A stretch of 64,000 bases of DNA, taken from contig CALIUY010000004.1 in assembly GCA_938048455.1 (NCBI GenBank), positions 44,355-108,354 on the forward strand. Reading direction: 5' to 3'. Source of the DNA: an uncultured Desulfobacterales bacterium. GTDB taxonomy: Bacteria; Desulfobacterota; Desulfobacteria; Desulfobacterales; SpSt-501. Position 1 is the stretch's first letter. Each line of letters starts with the position of its first letter. The translations under genes and the position numbers were made by a program. The notes under the pieces were generated by a model. The model was not told where the DNA came from and ran no database searches. It saw only the letters and a list, made by a program, of their open reading frames with translations. Of the stretch, positions 9,688 through 18,163 are shown one piece after another.

Positions 9688-9885
9688 TCAGTCCTCGAAG
9701 AGTTTGGATTTGTCCGTAAGGCGGAACCCCAGGGCGAGCAGAAGCTTGCGCTGGGTGTCCAGCCGACACGGCATGCCTTTTTCAATGCGGCTGATCGTGA
9801 TCGGGGAGACCTCGGCCCGGCGGGCGAGCTCCGCCTTGCTGAGCAGCAGCGATTCGCGCACGTCTTTCAAACGGTTGCCGGGCAT
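9688..9885 (-). CDS. Small XRE-family helix-turn-helix regulator
   Basis: From the start MPGNRLKDVRE the product has 65 residues, almost entirely one Cro/C1-type HTH domain: LLLSKAELARRAEVSPITIS is the two-helix DNA-binding unit and ends with RIEKG. A longer reading from an ATG at 9966 would add a basic, low-complexity N-terminus and is less likely. The gene lies eight bases before pilM on the same strand and is probably the first gene of the pil operon. It may autoregulate the operon, which is inference from position. DNA-binding residues look intact. Confidence 0.75.
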   Translation of the reverse strand: MPGNRLKDVRESLLLSKAELARRAEVSPITISRIEKGMPCRLDTQRKLLLALGFRLTDKSKLFED

Positions 9886-10374
9886 ACCCTTGCCTCGATT
9901 CCCCCGCGCGGAGGCCGCCTTGGTTTGCCCTGCTCGTTGCCGAAGTTCTGCGCCTCGGGATGCCATACCCACCCTAATGTTGCAAAAAGTCGCATAATTA
10001 TCGCTCACGGGAACCGGTGTCCGCCTCAAGGTCGGCCAAAGCCCCCCCAAGCAATTTCCGCGCCAAAAAAGAGGCCGGGGCCGCAAAATGTCACTTGTCG
10101 ACAACTGCTTGATTCCGCTTTTTTTAAGCTCGTCCGAAGCGCAGCCAACCTCCGGGCGGTCGATGGGTTCAGCAAAGTCCTCCGGCGACGGCGGCGGCGG
10201 GGTAACGCCGGGGTGTCAAAATTTTGTATTCCGGATTTCCCGGCCGAAACCCGCCGTGCGCCGGTTCCGCGGCCTGAGAGGTCTATCGGCCGCAAGGGGA
10301 AAAACCTGAGCGCTTTTTCGTGCTCCGGGATACAGGCTTGAAACGCCTCAGGGGACCTTCTATAACCCGAAGCC
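9886..10374. other. Divergent intergenic region, pil operon and two-component genes
   Basis: These 489 bases hold no believable gene. On the minus strand GATAAT (10002-9997) could be the -10 of the XRE-pil promoter, but no matching -35 is seen. TTGTCGACAA at 10095-10104 is a 10-base palindrome of unknown role. The right end carries the promoter of the histidine kinase (annotated separately). Confidence 0.4.
10338..10366 (+). promoter_or_regulatory. Sigma-70-type promoter of the histidine kinase gene
   Basis: TTGAAA (10338-10343), 17 bases, then TATAAC (10361-10366): five of six matches in each hexamer with ideal spacing. The expected transcription start is near 10372-10374, essentially at the ATG at 10375, and no Shine-Dalgarno sequence is present. 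Confidence 0.65.
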
Positions 10375-11853
10375 ATGGACCTTTCCCGTTCGCTTACGCC
10401 CCCGGCGGAGCCGCCGGCGCGCGAGGAACGCATCAAGCCTTTCCGCCTCGTCAAGTACTTCGCCTTTTCCGGCCTGGTGCTCATTTTCTTCGTGACCGTG
10501 ATCCTGGCCATCCTCAACACGCACTGGGTGAAGTCGCTGCAGCGCAAGAAGAGCGAGGATTACGCGCACGCCCTCATCGAAAACTTGAACCACCAGATTT
10601 TCTTGCAGTTCATCCTGCCGGTCGGCATGCGCTACGGCCGGATCCAGCTGCGCAACCCGGAGCAGTTCGAACGCATGGACCACGTGGTGCGCAGCACGCT
10701 CCACAGTTTCAAGGTGAAGGAGCTGAACATTTACAGCATCAACGACACGATCTCTTACAGCTTCGATCCCGAGCGCATCGGGATGCAGGCCGTGAAGGAC
10801 CAGGCCCTCGAGGAGGCCAAGGCGGGCCGCTCGACCTCGCGGCTCGCGCTGCGCGGCGGGTTTCTCGAGCTCCTGCTCGGTTTCCCGCGGGAGGTGCGCC
10901 TGGTGACCTTCGCCCCGTTGCGCTGGGAGGAACCCCTGGGCCGGATTTCGGATCCCGTGCTGGGGGTGATCGAGATCGTCCAGGACCTCTCCGAGGACTA
11001 CCAGATCGTCTTCCGTTTCCAGATCCTCGTCGTCCTCACCTGCGCCGTCCTCATGGGGGCGCTGTTCGCCGTGCTCGTCTTCGTGGTCAAACGCGGCGAG
11101 GCGATCATCGAAAAACGCGCCGCGGAGCGGCTGCGCTTCAAGGAACAGCTCAGCCGGGCCGAGCGGCTTTCGGCCATGGGCGAGATGGCGGCCGGGATCT
11201 CCCACGAGATCCGCAACCCCCTGGGGATCATCCGCAGTTCGGCCGAGTTGCTCAAAAAGAAGCTCGCCCGGCTCGACCCCGGAAACAACCTGCCGGAAAT
11301 CATCGTCGAAGAAGCCGGGCGCCTGAACGCCATCATCACCGATTTCATCACCTTCGCCCGGCCCCGCAGCCCGAAGCTCGCGCCCTGTCGGCTGGAGGAC
11401 GTGATCGACCGCAACATCGCCTTCCTGACCCCGCAGATCGCCGAGGCCCGCTGCACGATCGAAAAAACGGTGCTCACCCCGCTGCCGGAGGTTCCGGCCG
11501 ATGCGCCGCTTTTGCACCAGAGTTTCCTGAACCTGCTGCTGAACGCCATGCAGGCCATGCCCCAGGGCGGCCGCATCCGCATCGTGCTGCAGGCCGACGC
11601 CTCCCGCCTCCGCGTCGACATCGAGGACGAAGGCCCGGGGATCCCCGAGGAGCTTCAAGAAAAGGTCTGGGACCCCTTTTTCACCACCAAGGAGAAGGGC
11701 AGCGGGCTGGGCCTGGGGATCGTGCGCAACATCATCGAGGCCCACCGGGGGACGATCCGCATCGGCAACCGCGAATCCGGCGGGGCGCGAGTGACCGTGG
11801 AACTGCCGGTGCGGCCGGCCGAGGCCGGGGGGGAGGAATGGAAACCATCCTGA
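10375..11853 (+). CDS. Membrane sensor histidine kinase (NtrB/ZraS-like)
   Basis: The 492-residue protein has membrane spans at about 28-47 and 220-243 that flank a roughly 170-residue extracytoplasmic sensor domain of unknown ligand. The dimerisation domain carries the phosphoaccepting His277 in ISHEIRNPLG. The ATPase domain follows, with N box (FLNLLLNAMQAM), G1 (DEGPGIP) and G2 (GSGLGLGI). No clear PAS domain is visible. The gene overlaps its response regulator by 16 bases, so they form a two-component system. The start keeps the first membrane span intact. Confidence 0.93.
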   Translation: MDLSRSLTPPAEPPAREERIKPFRLVKYFAFSGLVLIFFVTVILAILNTHWVKSLQRKKSEDYAHALIENLNHQIFLQFILPVGMRYGRIQLRNPEQFERMDHVVRSTLHSFKVKELNIYSINDTISYSFDPERIGMQAVKDQALEEAKAGRSTSRLALRGGFLELLLGFPREVRLVTFAPLRWEEPLGRISDPVLGVIEIVQDLSEDYQIVFRFQILVVLTCAVLMGALFAVLVFVVKRGEAIIEKRAAERLRFKEQLSRAERLSAMGEMAAGISHEIRNPLGIIRSSAELLKKKLARLDPGNNLPEIIVEEAGRLNAIITDFITFARPRSPKLAPCRLEDVIDRNIAFLTPQIAEARCTIEKTVLTPLPEVPADAPLLHQSFLNLLLNAMQAMPQGGRIRIVLQADASRLRVDIEDEGPGIPEELQEKVWDPFFTTKEKGSGLGLGIVRNIIEAHRGTIRIGNRESGGARVTVELPVRPAEAGGEEWKPS

Positions 11854-13217
11854 TCGTCGACGACGAGAAGAACTACCTGCTCGTCCTGAGCGCCGTGCTC
11901 GAAGAGGAGGGCTACGAGGTCTTGACCGCGGTGAGCGGCGCCGAGGCGCTCGAGATCCTCTCCTCCTCCGAGCCGGCGCTCGTGCTCACCGACATGAAGA
12001 TGCCCGGCATGGACGGGATCGAGCTGCTCGAGCGCATCAAGGCCCGCGATCCGGATCTGCCGGTGATCATGATGACCGCCCACGGAACGGTGGACAAGGC
12101 GGTCGAGGCGATGCAGAAGGGGGCCTACACCTACATCCTCAAGCCCTTCGACAACGAGCGGCTCATCCTTTATGTCCGCAAGGCGATTTCCCTCTTCCAG
12201 GTGATTCAGGAAAACCGCCGCCTGCGGCAGGCCATGCAATCCCAGTACCGCTTCGGCCAGCTCGTCGGCAAGAGCCGGGCCATCCAGGCGGTCTTCGACA
12301 CCGTGGAAAAGGTCGCTCCGAGCGGAGCGACGGTTTTGATCGAGGGCGAGAGCGGGACCGGAAAGGAACTTGTCGCCAAGGCGATCCATTTCAACAGCCC
12401 GCGGCGCGACAAGCCCTTTGTCCCCGTGAGCTGCTCGGCGCTCGCCGAAACCCTGCTCGAAAGCGAGCTTTTCGGCCACGAAAAAGGCGCCTTCACCGGC
12501 GCCGTCGCCACCCGCAAGGGCCGCTTCGAGCTCGCCCACGGGGGAACGCTCTTTTTCGACGAAATCGGGGAGTTGTCACCCGGCCTGCAGGTGAAGCTGC
12601 TGCGCGTGCTGCAGGAGAGAAGCTTCGAGCGCGTGGGCGGGATGCGGCCGATCACGGTCGACATCCGGCTGATCGCCGCCACCAACCGCAATCTGAAGGA
12701 GGAGGTCGCCCGCGGCCGCTTCCGCGAAGATCTCTTCTTCCGGCTGAACGTCGTCCACCTCGTCCTGCCCCCGCTTCGCGAGCGCCGGGAAGACATCCGC
12801 CTGCTCGTCAACCACTTCGTCGAAAAATACGGCGCCGAGCGCAAGTTCGGCGTGCCGGTCAAGGGCGTCGCGCCGGAGGTGGAGCGGATTTTCTACGAAT
12901 ACGACTGGCCGGGAAACGTGCGCGAACTCGAAAACCTGATCGAGCGCGTGATGGTGCTCTGCCCGCACGAGATCATCACCCCCGCCGATTTGCCGCCGGA
13001 CTTCGCGCGCAACAGCGAAAACCTCCTGCAGCTCGGCATCCCGCAGGATGCCCGGCTCTACGAGACCCTGGAGGCGGTGGAAAAGGCGATGATCGAGCGG
13101 GCGCTCCGCCTGTGCAACCATGTCCAGGCGCACGCGGCCGAGCTCCTCGGCATCACCCGCAGCGGGCTGAACCAGAAGATCCGCCGCTATGGCCTGGATG
13201 CGGGGGCCAAATCCTGA
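11838..13217 (+). CDS. Sigma-54-dependent response regulator (NtrC family)
   Basis: The 459-residue protein has a receiver domain (acidic pocket D8/D9, phosphoacceptor Asp52 in LTDMKMPG). The AAA+ domain carries Walker A GESGTGKE near residue 169, an intact GAFTGA sigma-54 contact loop near 217 and FFDEIGELS. A C-terminal Fis-type HTH ends the protein (AAELLGITRSGLNQKI). It is the partner of the overlapping kinase gene. In Deltaproteobacteria such pairs often control pili, envelope stress or nutrient uptake; here the neighbouring pil operon is a possible target, but no sigma-54 site was found in front of it. Confidence 0.95.
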   Translation: METILIVDDEKNYLLVLSAVLEEEGYEVLTAVSGAEALEILSSSEPALVLTDMKMPGMDGIELLERIKARDPDLPVIMMTAHGTVDKAVEAMQKGAYTYILKPFDNERLILYVRKAISLFQVIQENRRLRQAMQSQYRFGQLVGKSRAIQAVFDTVEKVAPSGATVLIEGESGTGKELVAKAIHFNSPRRDKPFVPVSCSALAETLLESELFGHEKGAFTGAVATRKGRFELAHGGTLFFDEIGELSPGLQVKLLRVLQERSFERVGGMRPITVDIRLIAATNRNLKEEVARGRFREDLFFRLNVVHLVLPPLRERREDIRLLVNHFVEKYGAERKFGVPVKGVAPEVERIFYEYDWPGNVRELENLIERVMVLCPHEIITPADLPPDFARNSENLLQLGIPQDARLYETLEAVEKAMIERALRLCNHVQAHAAELLGITRSGLNQKIRRYGLDAGAKS

Positions 13218-13241
13218 AGGCGAAGGTGAGGGGGCGGGCGC

Positions 13242-13943
13242 TCAGCCCGCCAGGCGCGCCCGGACGGGGCCGGCATACCAGGAATCCGGATGTTCCTGAA
13301 GCAGGCGCTCGAAGAACGACCGGCCTTTCTCCTGCTGCCCCTGGGCGTAGTGGAGATCCCCCAGGTGAAAGAGGATTTCCCCCCGCAGCGAACCCTGGGC
13401 GAGCGAAAGCGCCTGCTCGAAGCGCTCGATCGCCCGCGCCCGCTCCCCGAGCGCGAGATGGCCGAAGGCGAGGCTCTTGAGGATCTGGAGCCTGAAAGTC
13501 GGCTCGGCCGCGAAGTCGTCGAGGGCCGTCTCGTAGAGGGCGAGGGCGCGGCGGGTCTCGCCCGCCTCGAAGAGAAGATCCGCATACAGGATGCGCGCCA
13601 GGCGGCCGTTTTTCCTGCGACCGTAGGAGCCGATCAGGCGCTCCAGATCCGACGCGGCCGCCTGGAGCGCCGCCGACGGGTTGCCGGCTTCTTCGGCCCG
13701 CTCGAGCGCCTGCGAAAGCAGTGCGGCCGCCTGGTTCTCCTCGCGGTTCTCCCAGGCAAACCAGCCGGAGACGAGCACGGCGGCGGCGAGCGCGGCGGCC
13801 GCCGCCAGACGCAGCTCCCGCCGGTGACCGGAGATCCAGGCGAGCGCCCGCGCCGTGGTGGTCAGAAACTCGTCGGGTTCCTTGAGAAGCTCCTTGCGGC
13901 TTTTTTTCTGTGCGGGGGCCACGGTTTTCCGATCCTCCTTCAC
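13242..13943 (-). CDS. YfgM-like TPR membrane protein
   Basis: The 233-residue product starts at a GTG overlapping the stop of the upstream kinase gene (GTGA). A charged cytoplasmic N-terminus of about 45 residues is followed by one membrane span (about 52-72, RLAAAAALAAAVLVSGWFAW) and a periplasmic tetratricopeptide region to the end. This matches the YfgM/TPR_21 family of periplasmic chaperone-like proteins. There is no visible strong ribosome binding site, so translation probably depends on coupling. It is the last gene of a seven-gene minus-strand run. Confidence 0.75.
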   Translation of the reverse strand: MKEDRKTVAPAQKKSRKELLKEPDEFLTTTARALAWISGHRRELRLAAAAALAAAVLVSGWFAWENREENQAAALLSQALERAEEAGNPSAALQAAASDLERLIGSYGRRKNGRLARILYADLLFEAGETRRALALYETALDDFAAEPTFRLQILKSLAFGHLALGERARAIERFEQALSLAQGSLRGEILFHLGDLHYAQGQQEKGRSFFERLLQEHPDSWYAGPVRARLAG

Positions 13944-14998
13944 TCCGCCGCCCGATCCTGCGGGAACGAGCGGGGGCAAATCGTTTCTTCCGATCCGGTC
14001 GCAGCAAGGCCCAGGCCCTCGAGGGTGCGCCGGATGCGCCGCCAACCTTCCTCCGGAATCGAGGCCCCGAGCACTTGGCAGACCTCGTAGCCGCAGGCCG
14101 CACCGATCGCCCCGCAAGCGGGAAGCGGAAGCTCGTGCACCAGGCCGAAGAGGAAACCGGAGGCCCAGAGGTCGCCGGCGCCGGTCGAGTCGAGCGCCCG
14201 GCCGTCGCCCAGGGCCGGCACGGCATGCACCGCGTTTCCCTCGGCGATCAGGCTGCCGCGGGCGCCGAGCTTGACGACCGCGATCTCCACCTGCCGCCGC
14301 AGCGAATCCAGAGCACGTGCGGGATCGGCCTCGCCGGTGAACGCGCGCGATTCGTCTTCGTTGGCGAGCAGAATGTCCACGGAACCGCGCACGAGATCCG
14401 CCAGCAGACCGCGCGCGGCCTCGACGACGTTGTAGCTCGCCAGATCGAGCGACACGCGCGCCCCGGCCGCGCGGGCCGCCTGGAGGGTGCGGCGGATCAG
14501 GGCCGGGTTGTGGAGCAGGTAGCCCTCGACGTGCACGATCGCCGCATCGGCGAATAGCTCCGGGCCGATCTCTTCGGGTCGGGTCTCGGCCGCGGCGCCG
14601 AGATAGGTGAACATCGAGCGCTGGGCGTCCGGGGTCACAACCGAGAGTACGCGGCCGGTCGGTTTCTCCGATCGCAGCAGCCGGGGCTCCACACGATTGG
14701 ACTTCAGGGCCCGCTCCAAGTAGTCCCCCATGGGCCCGCCGCCGCGCTTGCCGACGAACCGCGCCTTTCCCCCCAGCCGGGCGACGCCCACGGCGGTGTT
14801 GCAGGCCGAGCCCCCCGGGACCACTGCGGGCGGCTCGGCAAGCCGGCAGAGGGTTTGCTCGATCGCCTCGGGGGCGACATAGATCATCCCGCCTTTCACC
14901 CCGCCGGAAGCCGCCAAAAAGTCTTCGTCCGCACGGGCCAAGATGTCGACGAGCGCCGAGCCCACGGTGACGACGACGTTGCGCTTGGGCATCTTCAT
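13940..14998 (-). CDS. PfkB-family carbohydrate/nucleoside kinase
   Basis: The 352-residue protein belongs to the ribokinase/adenosine kinase superfamily. It shows the first signature (VPGGSACNTAVGVARLGG, about residues 60-77) and the ATP/catalytic signature DSTGAGDLWASGF, whose Asp is the catalytic base. The substrate cannot be read from sequence; adenosine kinase-like or sugar kinase are the main options. A ribosome binding site GGAGG lies ahead; the ATG at 14998 or the one two codons later could be used. Confidence 0.88.
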   Translation of the reverse strand: MKMPKRNVVVTVGSALVDILARADEDFLAASGGVKGGMIYVAPEAIEQTLCRLAEPPAVVPGGSACNTAVGVARLGGKARFVGKRGGGPMGDYLERALKSNRVEPRLLRSEKPTGRVLSVVTPDAQRSMFTYLGAAAETRPEEIGPELFADAAIVHVEGYLLHNPALIRRTLQAARAAGARVSLDLASYNVVEAARGLLADLVRGSVDILLANEDESRAFTGEADPARALDSLRRQVEIAVVKLGARGSLIAEGNAVHAVPALGDGRALDSTGAGDLWASGFLFGLVHELPLPACGAIGAACGYEVCQVLGASIPEEGWRRIRRTLEGLGLAATGSEETICPRSFPQDRAAE

Positions 14999-15046
14999 GG
15001 CACCCGTTTCCTCCGTTCGGCGGCGGCTGACAGGAAAAAACGGATT

Positions 15047-15487
15047 TTACCACACCAGCGAATCGTGAATCCAGCCCCGATCGCCGTCGGCGTGTTCGAC
15101 CTCGACCCAGCGGCCCTCTCGCCGGAGCACCTTGAAAGGGATCCCCTTGTCCACCCGTCCCACGACCGGATGCTCGGTCCCCGGTCCGCTGCGCAGCTGG
15201 CAGCCTTTCTGGCGCGTGATCACCGAAGGCGTCTTGTCCACCAGGCTCTTGTGAATCCAGCCTGTGTCGCCTTCGTAATCCCGGAAGCGCAGCCAGACCC
15301 CGGAGACCTCGAGCACCTCGATCGGGTGGTATTTCTCGATTTTCCAGAGCACATCGGCCGTGGGTTTGGGCTCGGCCCGGACGTTGGCCTCGGGGGCGCT
15401 GACGGCCATCCGCTCGGCCGCCGCCAGGGGGAAGGCGACGACGAAAACCCCCAGCAGAAGGCCTCCGACAAGACGGATCGCATGCAT
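15047..15487 (-). CDS. Secreted protein with two bacterial SH3 domains
   Basis: A signal peptide (about residues 1-23) precedes two SH3b repeats in a 146-residue protein. The repeats are about 28-86 and 90-146, each starting near a NVRAEPK or QLRSGPG motif and ending in GWIHKSLV or GWIHDSLV. Such domains bind peptidoglycan or cell-wall ligands in the periplasm. No enzymatic domain is attached. It follows the phosphatase gene by 12 bases. The exact role is unknown. Confidence 0.8.
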   Translation of the reverse strand: MHAIRLVGGLLLGVFVVAFPLAAAERMAVSAPEANVRAEPKPTADVLWKIEKYHPIEVLEVSGVWLRFRDYEGDTGWIHKSLVDKTPSVITRQKGCQLRSGPGTEHPVVGRVDKGIPFKVLRREGRWVEVEHADGDRGWIHDSLVW

Positions 15488-15499
15488 GACGGCGCCTCC

Positions 15500-16141
15500 T
15501 CAGACGTGAAGGAAGATTTCCTCGGGAAGCTGCAGGCAGGTGAGCCGGTTGCCGTACACGGCTCCCGTGTCGATGCCGATCTTGTTTTCCTCGACCAGCG
15601 GTTCCTCGAAGGGCGTGTGCCCGAAGATCACGCGTTTGCCGAAGGAGCGCCGCTCGGCGAGAAAAGCCTCCCGGATCCAGAGGAGGTCCTCAGGCTTCTG
15701 GCGCTCCGGCGGCAGGCCGTGGCGCAACCCGGCATGAACGAAGAGGTAGTCCTCGGTTTCATGATAAAGCCGCAGGGAGTCGAAAAACCGCCGGTGTTCC
15801 TCGGGAATGGGGGGTCCGTTTCCGGCTCCGGCGTGCCTCAGGTAGCTCTCGAGCGTCTGCCGCCCGCCGTTGAAGAGATAGGTGACCCGGTCGCGGCCGG
15901 CGAGGTAGTCGAGCAGCATCTGCTCGTGGTTGCCTTTGAGAAAGACGATCCCCGGGTGTCGTCTTTCCAGCTCGATCAAGTGCTGCACCACCTCGAAGGC
16001 CTGGGGGCCGCGGTCGATGTAGTCGCCCATGAAGACGAGCCGATCCTGGCCCCAGGCGATGGGAATCCGGGCGAGCAGCGCGCAAAGCGCCTCGTAGCAG
16101 CCGTGGACATCGCCGATCGCAAAGATCCGGGATCCGCTCAT
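15500..16141 (-). CDS. PPP-family serine/threonine-type metallophosphatase
   Basis: The 213-residue protein shows the binuclear-metal motifs of the PPP/ApaH group in order: GDVHG, GDYIDRG, GNHEQ, then VHAGL and FGHTPF. It resembles bacterial lambda-type or PrpA-like protein phosphatases rather than full-length ApaH. The start was chosen at the ATG that overlaps the stop of the radical SAM gene (ATGA). Substrates are unknown. A Hanks-type kinase lies far away in the window (41142) and could be functionally opposed, but this is only a guess. Confidence 0.88.
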   Translation of the reverse strand: MSGSRIFAIGDVHGCYEALCALLARIPIAWGQDRLVFMGDYIDRGPQAFEVVQHLIELERRHPGIVFLKGNHEQMLLDYLAGRDRVTYLFNGGRQTLESYLRHAGAGNGPPIPEEHRRFFDSLRLYHETEDYLFVHAGLRHGLPPERQKPEDLLWIREAFLAERRSFGKRVIFGHTPFEEPLVEENKIGIDTGAVYGNRLTCLQLPEEIFLHV

Positions 16142-17076
16142 GGCCATCGCCCCCCCCGGAGCGGCCGGTCGAGACGGCAAATCCCCTCGGCCTTCGCCTC
16201 TTCGACCGCGCGGCGGAATTCGGCGACGGAAACGGCGCGCTCGAGGCCCCGCACTTCACGGGCGCGGCCGCAGGGCCGGTACTGGGACATGAGGTTCACG
16301 TAGGTGTCCGGCGAGATCTCGCGGGCGAGGAAGCGCATGACCTCCCGGGTCCCGGCGAGCGCCTCGGGAAGCACGAGGTGGCGCACGATCAGACCGCGCC
16401 GGGCGATTCCCTCCTCGTCGATCAGAAGGTCGCCGACCTGCCGGTGCATCTCCCGGATGGCGGCGCGGGCGACCTCGGGATAGTCGGGCGCCTGGCAGCT
16501 CGAACGGGCGACCTCGGGATCCCAAAACTTGAAATCGGGCATGTAGATGTCGACGATTCCGTCGAGCAGGGCGAGCGTCTCGACCCGGTCATAGCCTCCG
16601 GTGTTAAAGACGAGGGGCAGATCCAGCCCCTGCTCGGCCGCGATGGCGACGGCGGAGAGGATCTGGGCGACGACATGGGAGGGGGAAACGAAGTTGATGT
16701 TGTGGCAGCCCATTTCCTGCACCGCGAGCAGGATGCGCGCGAGTTCCTCGTCGGAGACCTCCCGACCCTCGCCCCCGTGGCTGATCTCGAAGTTCTGGCA
16801 GAACAGGCAAAGCAGGTTGCAGTGGGAAAAGAAGATCGTCCCCGAGCCGCGCTCGCCGACCAGGGGGTCTTCCTCGCCGAAATGGGGATGGGCGCTGGCG
16901 ACGCGGGCCAGACGCCCCGTGCGGCAGAAGCCGAGCTCGCCTTCCAAGCGGTTTACGCCGCAGTTTCGCGGGCAGAGGCGGCAGCAGGAGAGCCGCTCCC
17001 GGGCTTCGGCCGCCCGGCTCCGAAGCAGGCCGGCTTTCCGGGCGGCGTGGTAGGCGGGTTCAGGGCGTTTTCCCAT
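16138..17076 (-). CDS. Radical SAM protein of the PflX/COG1313 group
   Basis: The 312-residue protein has a cysteine-rich N-terminal motif (CRLCPRNCGVNR) followed by the radical SAM motif CNLLCLFCQNFEIS (CX3CX2C). It then shows glycine-rich SAM-binding segments and the family motif YMPDFKFWD. It resembles pyruvate-formate-lyase activating enzymes but is the uncharacterised PflX class; no glycyl radical enzyme lies nearby. The start MGKRPEP has no strong competitor because upstream sequence is the fur-feoA end. Confidence 0.85.
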   Translation of the reverse strand: MGKRPEPAYHAARKAGLLRSRAAEARERLSCCRLCPRNCGVNRLEGELGFCRTGRLARVASAHPHFGEEDPLVGERGSGTIFFSHCNLLCLFCQNFEISHGGEGREVSDEELARILLAVQEMGCHNINFVSPSHVVAQILSAVAIAAEQGLDLPLVFNTGGYDRVETLALLDGIVDIYMPDFKFWDPEVARSSCQAPDYPEVARAAIREMHRQVGDLLIDEEGIARRGLIVRHLVLPEALAGTREVMRFLAREISPDTYVNLMSQYRPCGRAREVRGLERAVSVAEFRRAVEEAKAEGICRLDRPLRGGRWP

Positions 17077-17098
17077 CGGCGATCCCGTCCGGCGGCGT

Positions 17099-17776
17099 TC
17101 AGGCGGGCTCCACGAGGATTTTCTGGGCGATCCCCCGGCCGAGAACCAGGCGCCGCTCGCCTCCGACCGAGATCGCCATCTGACCCTGTCCGGTGTCGGT
17201 GAGCACTTCGATCTCATCGCCGGGACGCAGCCCCATCGACAGCAGCCGCACCCGCACCGCGGTCCCGCCGCCGATCTCGCAGACCCGCAACCGTTCGCCC
17301 GCCTTGGCGGACACGAGCGGCAGCCGTTTCTCCCGTTCGCGCAGACAATCGGCGCAAAGGCCGTAGAGTTCCATGCGGTGTCGGAGCAGATGGAACCCGT
17401 GCCGCGAGGCGACCTCGATCTGACGGCGCTCGAGCCGCTCGTCGTTGAACTCGAAAATGCGCCGGCACTTGAGGCAGACCAGGTGGTCGTGATGGTCGCC
17501 CAGGTGCCGGTGCTCGTAGCGCACGATCCCGTTGTCGAAGCGGGCCGGGCGCGCGAATCCCCAGCGGCTGAGAAGTTTGAGCGTCTCGCGCACGAATTCC
17601 GCGGGCAGGGGCACCCCGCGTTCTTCCAACAGCGCCGCGAGCTCTTCGGCCGTCAGGTGCCGCTCGACCGCCAAAAAGGCTTCGAGGACCCGCAGGTGAT
17701 CCTCGGGTCGGCCCACCCGTTCCTGCGCGAAGAGCTTTTTGAACTGCTCCTTCTCCTGGTCGTGCAGCCGCGTCAT
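17099..17776 (-). CDS. Fur-family regulator fused to a FeoA (SH3-like) domain
   Basis: The 225-residue product joins two iron-related domains. Residues 1-145 are a Fur/Zur-type repressor with a winged helix (LTAEELAALLEERGVPLPAE), a His-rich metal segment (YEHRHLGDHHDHLVC) and the two structural zinc pairs C101-C104 and C141-C144. Residues about 150-225 are a FeoA domain (VRVRLLSMGLRPGDEIEVL). The FeoA-type domain occurs at the C-terminus of DtxR/MntR-type repressors, but joining it to Fur is unusual. The reading frame is continuous, so this is a real fusion. It likely senses Fe(II) or another divalent metal. FmdB lies upstream on the same strand. Confidence 0.88.
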   Translation of the reverse strand: MTRLHDQEKEQFKKLFAQERVGRPEDHLRVLEAFLAVERHLTAEELAALLEERGVPLPAEFVRETLKLLSRWGFARPARFDNGIVRYEHRHLGDHHDHLVCLKCRRIFEFNDERLERRQIEVASRHGFHLLRHRMELYGLCADCLREREKRLPLVSAKAGERLRVCEIGGGTAVRVRLLSMGLRPGDEIEVLTDTGQGQMAISVGGERRLVLGRGIAQKILVEPA

Positions 17777-17801
17777 CGCCGGGGGTCGGGAAAGAGCCGC
17801 T

Positions 17802-18047
17802 TCAGCGCGTGTGCCCGGGAAGGTCCCAGGTGGTGCAGGAGCCCGCGGAACAGGAACGGGTGCGGCAGGTCGCCGACTCACCGCTTGGGGCGGAGGCGCC
17901 GCCGATCACAGCGGCGCGGCTCATGACGCGCTCGAACTCCTCGGAGCCGCACTTCGGACAACGCGCCACCATTTCCTCCTCGCGGGCGAGCACCAGGACT
18001 TCGAAGCAGTCGTTGCACTGCGTGCAGCGGAACTCATAGATGGGCAT
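17802..18047 (-). CDS. FmdB-family zinc-ribbon protein
   Basis: This 81-residue protein starts with the family hallmark MPIYEFRCTQCNDCFE and has the second zinc pair CPKCGS. The tail has further Cys residues (CRTRSC, CSAGSC). FmdB proteins are small zinc ribbons of uncertain, proposed regulatory function. The ribosome binding site GAGGAAGG and a good upstream promoter make this the first gene of the minus-strand run to 13242. Confidence 0.88.
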   Translation of the reverse strand: MPIYEFRCTQCNDCFEVLVLAREEEMVARCPKCGSEEFERVMSRAAVIGGASAPSGESATCRTRSCSAGSCTTWDLPGHTR

Positions 18048-18081
18048 AACCGGCCTTCCTCACTTCGTTTTTCGATTCTTC

Positions 18082-18110
18082 AATATTCCCCACTTCGCTC
18101 ACCCTGTCAA
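18082..18110 (-). promoter_or_regulatory. Sigma-70-type promoter for the fmdB operon
   Basis: On the minus strand TTGACA (18110-18105) is followed after 17 bases by AATATT (18087-18082). The -35 is perfect and the -10 matches four of six. Transcription would begin near 18075, about 28 bases before the fmdB start. Confidence 0.65.
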
Positions 18111-18163
18111 GGAGCCGAACCCAGCCGGGATGACAGCGACGGGGAAATGGCTACACTTCAGGC

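Noticed and set aside
10095..10104. Palindrome TTGTCGACAA as a LexA-like or other operator
   Set aside because: It does not match a known operator well, occurs once, and a 10-base palindrome is expected by chance in 64 kb.
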